A DNA stretch of 39,369 nt from an uncultured Eggerthellaceae bacterium (GTDB lineage Bacteria; Actinomycetota; Coriobacteriia; Coriobacteriales; Eggerthellaceae): positions 1-39,369 of the forward strand of contig CAJUSF010000004.1 of NCBI GenBank assembly GCA_910588945.1, written 5' to 3'. A program made the translations under genes and the position numbers. Shown here piece by piece: positions 34,361 to 39,369 of the stretch (within the stretch, counting starts at the first letter, position 1; every line of letters begins with the position of its first letter). The notes under the pieces were generated by a model that saw only the letters and a program-made list of their open reading frames with translations, ran no database searches and was not told the origin of the DNA.

Positions 34361-37300
34361 AATCGAGAAGAATATTCCGGCATTCGTAGGTGCGAGCGGC
34401 ACTAGGCGATCTGATCCGGAACGGACGAGATTTATAAGGCTTAACATGTCGCTTGCGGTTTTGCTTGCCGTGTTCATGCTTTTGGTTAGTGTGAATACCG
34501 CACTTGCATGGCTCTCGGATGAAGATATGATCGCCAATGACATGAGTCTTGGAAAGATAGAGGCGCCTACCTATGCTGCGGTTGTCAGAGCAGAAGGCGG
34601 AGACGATCTAAGCTTGGTGTTCGGAAGAGGCGAGCTATCCATTGACGGGGCAGAGGTCTTGGAGTCGTTCTATGATTTCATAGATGCCGACACATCTGAA
34701 GGGGTTCCTTGGAGTGACTATGTCTGCGATATCAAGGCTGTCGTTTTTAAGGATGTAGTGCGGCCGAAGAGCACGGACAGATGGTTTGAAGGCGCTAAAG
34801 ACTTGACTCAGATCCTTTCGATCGAGAATCTCGATATGTCTAGGACTGAGAGTTCCCGAGCGATGTTTAAGGATTGCGCTCGATTGGAGAGCATTGACAT
34901 TTCAATGTGCAACGCGATCGCCTTGAAAGATATGGCATCGATGTTCGAGGGTTGCGCATCGCTTAAGTCTCTCAATCTTGAGGGAGTTAGTGGGCAAGAT
35001 CTATCAGGTTCATATCCCGGATTTGAAGGGACGACATTTTGCATCTTCAAAGGCTGTGAGCGTTTGGAGCGGATATCGGTATCCCCCGGTTTCGCCTTCA
35101 CGGCGACAGACTCCGATCATGCGCTGCAATATCCCGATCCTGAGATCATTCCAGATGCTGATGGGTACTGGTATGCATCCGGAACATCGCTTCCGATGAC
35201 GCCTGAATCTGCGTCTAACTATATCAACTCGAACATTGGGGGAGATCCGATCACGCTGTGCGCCTTCGGGCCGGGTTATGCATCTGTATATGGTGGAACG
35301 ATTCTTGTTTTTGGACGTGGTATTCCCTCCGACACCTATAAAGGCTTGACGCTCGATGCGACATATCATGGGATAGAAACTGGTGATGGGGACTTTGATC
35401 CGAATGCCACGTCTTATTACAGAAATCAGCCTTGGCAAAACTATGGTTTGCAAAAGGTCGAATCGATAGCTGTCCACAAGATAAAAACACCCTCGATAAA
35501 GTACTGGTTCTATATGAAGCAGACACTGGTATCTGTAGACATGTCATCAATCGAGTTTTCCGAATGTAGGGATTTGAGCTATGCGTTCTTCGGATGCAAC
35601 AGGCTTGTTGACCTTGATGTGAGCGATTGGGATACGCATAGCGTCGCAAGCTTGCGCTATGCATTTAATAACTGTAAGAGCCTAGAGGCTCTAGATGTTT
35701 CCAGATGGGATACTTCAAATTTAGGAAAACAAGCATTTTCGTTCGAAGGTGCTTTTGCGGCATGTGAGAAGCTTAAGCAGATCGACACTTCAAAGTGGAA
35801 GGTTGATATGGTCGATGAGTATTTTCGCAATGCTTCTAAGGTGTCCAATACCATGTTTTACGGCTGCAGCAGCCTTGAGAGCTTGGATCTCTCTGGTTTT
35901 ACGGTGCCCGAAAGATTCTCTGGGAAAGATCAGGGCAACGAAAATTGGTGGGATTTTTCAGGTTGCGTAAGTTTGGAGAAGCTTGTTGTTTCTTCGGCGT
36001 TTTGTATAGGAAACAACGGGCTTCCGACTCCAAATCCCAATAGGAATGGAATAGTGAATTCATATTATTGGTATGAGTCGAGACAAGGATCATCGATGAC
36101 GGGCAATGATGTCTGTCAAAGGATAAGAGAGCTCTATAGAGGAGACGTCGATTCCCCTGCCATCACGACCTTCTATTCGAGTAAGGACTTCACCGATGAA
36201 GATTCGTATGCTGCATATTATGTGAGTCCGCAAGGCGGCGATAAGACCCTTGTATTTTCAAGAGGATCCGTTGTACCCGAGCGATACGGCGATGGTTCTC
36301 TATCCAACGTCTACCGTGAGATAGAGACTCGATGCGGTGGAAGCAAGACGGCTGTTCCATGGAACACGATAAATAGCAATGTGAGCGAAGTCCGCATCGA
36401 TGCCGATATCAGTCCGCATGATTGCGCATATTGGTTCGATGGTTTCGTGAATAATAGGGGATTTGCCGGATTGGAGCGGTTTTCCATGAAGGACTGTATC
36501 TCCGTATCCAATATGTACTCGAGAAACTATAAGCTCGAAACATTGGACTTGCGCGACCTAGATTTTTCAAGCTGTCAGAGCTTTGTAAGTATGTTCGATA
36601 ATTGCTCCGAGTTAAGGAACTTGCAGGTCAGCGGGTGGAGATTCTCTGACGCATTGACTGAGAAATCTTTTGAGTCGATGTTTTATGGGTGCTCTTCGCT
36701 TGAAGAGTTGGATATGGACACATGGGTGATCTCCCAAAGATTTGGATCGGATAAACGATTCTCGTTCTCCAATACCTTTGGTTATTGTCACTCATTAAAA
36801 AAGATATACTTTCCGCATCTTGCAGAAGGATCCAATCCTGTAAGCGGAAGCGTGTCATCGCCATATTATTTCGGGGGCACATTCTATCAATGTGGTGCCT
36901 TAGAAGAGATCGTAGTGCCCAACGATTTTGCATTTGCCACAGAGCTGATCCCGGCAGGAAACTCATCATTCGACAATATCGTCAATGCCGGGCGATGGTA
37001 TGAAAATATGCAAGGAGAGCCATTTAGTCCCTCTCGCTTACAGGAAGATCTTTTGTCAAGATTTCGAAATGGCAGTGAGCCGAGTCATTGGTACATCCGA
37101 AAGCATTTTGCGCAAGAGGATGCTTATGCGGCGCTTTATGGTGACAAATTGGTATTTGGGCGAGGCGATTCGATTCCTTCTGATTTTAACGGCAATGCGT
37201 TAGATTATGGATATCGTGAGGTTGAGAGCGCCGATTTCAAGCCTGCATGGTGGGGAAACGAAAGAAGTGTCAACACCACGATAAAGTCGGTTATCTTCGA

Positions 37301-39369
37301 TGTCGGTCTGCATCCTAAAACTTTGAACCGTTGGTTCGCCTCTTTGAGCGCACTTGAGTCGATATGCGGACTTGATCGTCTTGATACCTCAGAGGTTTCC
37401 GACTTCGCATATCTTTTCTATTCCTGTGGCTCACTGACTTCTCTTGATGTTTCAAGTTTTGATATGAAAAGTTCGAAGGATCTTCGATGCATGTTCAGTA
37501 ACTGCACCGATTTGGAAGTGCTGGATCTATTTGATTTGATCGCTAACAAGGATAGCTACTTATACAGGTTATTTTCTGGGTGTAATTCTTTGAAAAAGCT
37601 CGATCTTTCGAGTTGGTCTATGAATGGTTGGACGAACACAAACGCAACATCAGGCATTTTTGATAGCTGCGGTTTGGAAGAAGTGGTGCTTCCACCTTCG
37701 TTTAGCTTCTCTGTAGTTGAGAATGGTTCAGGAGAATATGGAAGGACATTTGCGAGAAGTTATATAAATAGGCAAGATTACATAGTGGCGAACTGCTGGT
37801 ATGAAAATGGATACGGAAGGCCGTACTCCTATTTCGATATCGGAAAAGCCATCAATGAACGCTGTGGTAGCAAGAGTGAGTCGACTAGATGGACGCGCTA
37901 TCCTGTTGAGGATGCTTATGCTGCGGTCTATAAAGATAGTTACTCAAGCGATCTGTCTCTGGAATTCGGACGTGGAAATCTCGATGCTTTAAGTGATCGA
38001 TATGCTGACAAGACGTTGAGAGGGATCGTTTTAGGATTCGAATACTACGACTGGATAGCACTCGATATATACAATGTGCCTTGGATAAAGAGCTTTGATG
38101 CTGCTAATTATAAGAGCGTCCGTGTGAGTGATGCTGTTAGCTGCGTGTCTTTAGACAACTGGTTCAATGGATTCAGGAGCTGCACCGTATTCGATCTGTC
38201 AAGATTGGATACATCAAAGGCGACGAGTATGATCTGCGTATTCAAAGATTGCCAAGCAGTTGAAGAGCTTGATCTCACAGGATGGGACACCTCATCTATG
38301 ACATCTATAGGGGCAAGTGTGCCCAATTATGCGCCGTTTTATTCCTGTCTCAGTCTGAAGAGGTTGAATATCTCAACCTGGGATTTCTCTGCAGCAGCAA
38401 GTTCAGCGCAACATATGTTTACGAATTGTCCTTATTTGGAAGAGATAGATATGTCGGGGTGCGTCTACGAAAACGCTCCGACGCTGACCTATCAATGTCC
38501 AAACATCAAAAGGGTATTGATATCTCCTTCGATGTCATTTCAGGGAAGCTTTTTCGAGGTGGCTAGCGATGCTTTGATGGGGTACGACGGAAATTGGTAC
38601 ACAGAAGATACTCGAACAAGATACACCCTTGATGAAGCGCGTGCACTCGTGAACGAGCGTTACGGGACAACGAATGAGCCCATATGCTTCATAGCAGGAT
38701 ATGGGACATCTCCTTATGCTGCTGTGTATAAGGACCCTTACTCATCGGACTGCAAACTTGTGTTCGGACGTGGATTTGCAGAAGACGGTCTGGGCGCATA
38801 TGAGTTAGAGCTTGTATGTCGTGATATCGAAAAGGTGGCATATAACTCATACGGGACGCCTCCTTCTAGCAGTGCGGTTCCATGGTTCGCCATGCGCAAG
38901 GATATCTCCGAGGTGATCGATATGGTCCCATCGGATGATCCTATAAAGGCTATATCGCTCAATGGTTGGTTCTGTGAGATGGAGAAGCTGCAAGCGCTGG
39001 ATCTGTCGATGTTCGATGTATCGCACGTTACTGACATCTCATTCCTTCTTTATGGGTGTACGTCATTAAGCGACCTTCAAGGACTTGCCTCATGGAGCAC
39101 CTCAAAGATAGAGCATATGGATTATGCGCTCGCAGGACCTAAAGCCGACTTTTCGGATGCGATCCGTGCTTGGGATACATCTGCGCTCAAAAGCATGGAT
39201 TGGGCCTTTTGGAATTGCAAGGGCTTGATAAGCCTTGATATTTCCGGATGGAATATGGCGTCGCTCGTAAGCAATGTGAACGCATTCTATCAATGTATTG
39301 CGCTAAAGGTATTGGAGCTTCCGAGCGATTTCGTCAAATCATCTATGACCTCAATAGGTCAGATGTTCT
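34344..39369 (+). CDS. Giant BspA-like leucine-rich-repeat surface protein (partial, runs off the window)
   Basis: This reading frame stays open from ATG 34344 (GGAGG 6 nt upstream) to the window end, at least 1,675 codons. After a hydrophobic stretch (34-55) comes ALAWLSDEDMIANDMSL, the same SipW-type motif as in the TasA-like protein. The rest consists of DUF285/BspA-type repeats (LDLSxWDTSxVxxMxxMFxxC-like, e.g. LDVSDWDTHSVASLRYAF) in about six modules. Each module begins with YAAVY...LVFGRG (FGRG near 34620, 35310, 36255, 37155, 37967 and 38762) and ends with a WYExx linker. Such repeats mediate surface adhesion in other bacteria. The C-terminus, and any cell-wall anchor, is beyond the edge. 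Confidence 0.9.
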   Translation, partial: MREKNRIEKNIPAFVGASGTRRSDPERTRFIRLNMSLAVLLAVFMLLVSVNTALAWLSDEDMIANDMSLGKIEAPTYAAVVRAEGGDDLSLVFGRGELSIDGAEVLESFYDFIDADTSEGVPWSDYVCDIKAVVFKDVVRPKSTDRWFEGAKDLTQILSIENLDMSRTESSRAMFKDCARLESIDISMCNAIALKDMASMFEGCASLKSLNLEGVSGQDLSGSYPGFEGTTFCIFKGCERLERISVSPGFAFTATDSDHALQYPDPEIIPDADGYWYASGTSLPMTPESASNYINSNIGGDPITLCAFGPGYASVYGGTILVFGRGIPSDTYKGLTLDATYHGIETGDGDFDPNATSYYRNQPWQNYGLQKVESIAVHKIKTPSIKYWFYMKQTLVSVDMSSIEFSECRDLSYAFFGCNRLVDLDVSDWDTHSVASLRYAFNNCKSLEALDVSRWDTSNLGKQAFSFEGAFAACEKLKQIDTSKWKVDMVDEYFRNASKVSNTMFYGCSSLESLDLSGFTVPERFSGKDQGNENWWDFSGCVSLEKLVVSSAFCIGNNGLPTPNPNRNGIVNSYYWYESRQGSSMTGNDVCQRIRELYRGDVDSPAITTFYSSKDFTDEDSYAAYYVSPQGGDKTLVFSRGSVVPERYGDGSLSNVYREIETRCGGSKTAVPWNTINSNVSEVRIDADISPHDCAYWFDGFVNNRGFAGLERFSMKDCISVSNMYSRNYKLETLDLRDLDFSSCQSFVSMFDNCSELRNLQVSGWRFSDALTEKSFESMFYGCSSLEELDMDTWVISQRFGSDKRFSFSNTFGYCHSLKKIYFPHLAEGSNPVSGSVSSPYYFGGTFYQCGALEEIVVPNDFAFATELIPAGNSSFDNIVNAGRWYENMQGEPFSPSRLQEDLLSRFRNGSEPSHWYIRKHFAQEDAYAALYGDKLVFGRGDSIPSDFNGNALDYGYREVESADFKPAWWGNERSVNTTIKSVIFDVGLHPKTLNRWFASLSALESICGLDRLDTSEVSDFAYLFYSCGSLTSLDVSSFDMKSSKDLRCMFSNCTDLEVLDLFDLIANKDSYLYRLFSGCNSLKKLDLSSWSMNGWTNTNATSGIFDSCGLEEVVLPPSFSFSVVENGSGEYGRTFARSYINRQDYIVANCWYENGYGRPYSYFDIGKAINERCGSKSESTRWTRYPVEDAYAAVYKDSYSSDLSLEFGRGNLDALSDRYADKTLRGIVLGFEYYDWIALDIYNVPWIKSFDAANYKSVRVSDAVSCVSLDNWFNGFRSCTVFDLSRLDTSKATSMICVFKDCQAVEELDLTGWDTSSMTSIGASVPNYAPFYSCLSLKRLNISTWDFSAAASSAQHMFTNCPYLEEIDMSGCVYENAPTLTYQCPNIKRVLISPSMSFQGSFFEVASDALMGYDGNWYTEDTRTRYTLDEARALVNERYGTTNEPICFIAGYGTSPYAAVYKDPYSSDCKLVFGRGFAEDGLGAYELELVCRDIEKVAYNSYGTPPSSSAVPWFAMRKDISEVIDMVPSDDPIKAISLNGWFCEMEKLQALDLSMFDVSHVTDISFLLYGCTSLSDLQGLASWSTSKIEHMDYALAGPKADFSDAIRAWDTSALKSMDWAFWNCKGLISLDISGWNMASLVSNVNAFYQCIALKVLELPSDFVKSSMTSIGQMF

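Noticed and set aside
34344..39369. CRISPR or short tandem DNA repeats in the giant gene
   Set aside because: Similarity is at protein level only; there are no exact DNA repeats of constant length with spacers.

Overview
The window looks like chromosome from a mid-GC actinobacterium, most likely class Coriobacteriia. That placement is inferred from family resemblance and gene style: frequent GTG and TTG starts, two apparently leaderless promoters, BspA-type surface repeats, and a Gly-rich TPM protein beside PspA. Base composition looks close to 50% GC by eye. Genus was not determined.

Layout. (1) Positions 1-180 hold a run of stem-loops ending in a hairpin plus TCAA, read as the right end of an IS200/IS605-type element whose genes lie off the left edge. 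(2) 324-5497 carry a SulP anion transporter, then a glutamate/GABA antiporter (gadC-like) and glutamate decarboxylase (gadB-like), the two parts of a glutamate acid-resistance system. (3) 5733-8226 hold galU and rarA, separated by a terminator and a cluster of hairpins. (4) 8369-15514 form an envelope and protein-stress block: a DUF948-like protein, an AI-2E-family permease, a Gly-rich TPM-like membrane protein, PspA, and clpC under a perfect CIRCE operator. (5) 15594-20137 hold a minus-strand U32 protease-family gene, then ispD, ispF and cysS. (6) 20328-25921 encode a multistep phosphorelay with cyclic-di-GMP output: REC-HD-GYP-GGDEF, a lone Hpt protein, and a hybrid kinase with two receiver domains. 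(7) 26030-31839 hold a transglutaminase-like lipoprotein and a type IV pilus cluster: PilC, four small pilin-like or accessory proteins in an overlapping run, and PilT. No PilB, prepilin peptidase or obvious major pilin is present. (8) 32228-39369 are a second surface operon behind a strong terminator: an 11-codon leader ORF, a SipW/ER-type signal peptidase, a TasA/CalY-like protein, a two-TM membrane protein, and a giant BspA-like repeat protein of at least 1,675 codons that runs off the right edge.

The most interesting system is region 8. The TasA-like protein and the giant repeat protein share the same signal-region motif (A-[YW]-L-[TS]-D-x-D-M-I then N and SL), and the matching peptidase is encoded first in the same tightly coupled operon. 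This suggests a dedicated export and assembly module for a matrix or fibre carrying a very large modular surface protein. Its promoter has three ATTGAAAAT repeats spaced 21 and 31 bp apart, so they fall on one face of the helix. Region 6 directly upstream of the pilus genes suggests, by context only, that cyclic-di-GMP signalling and surface appendages are linked in this organism.
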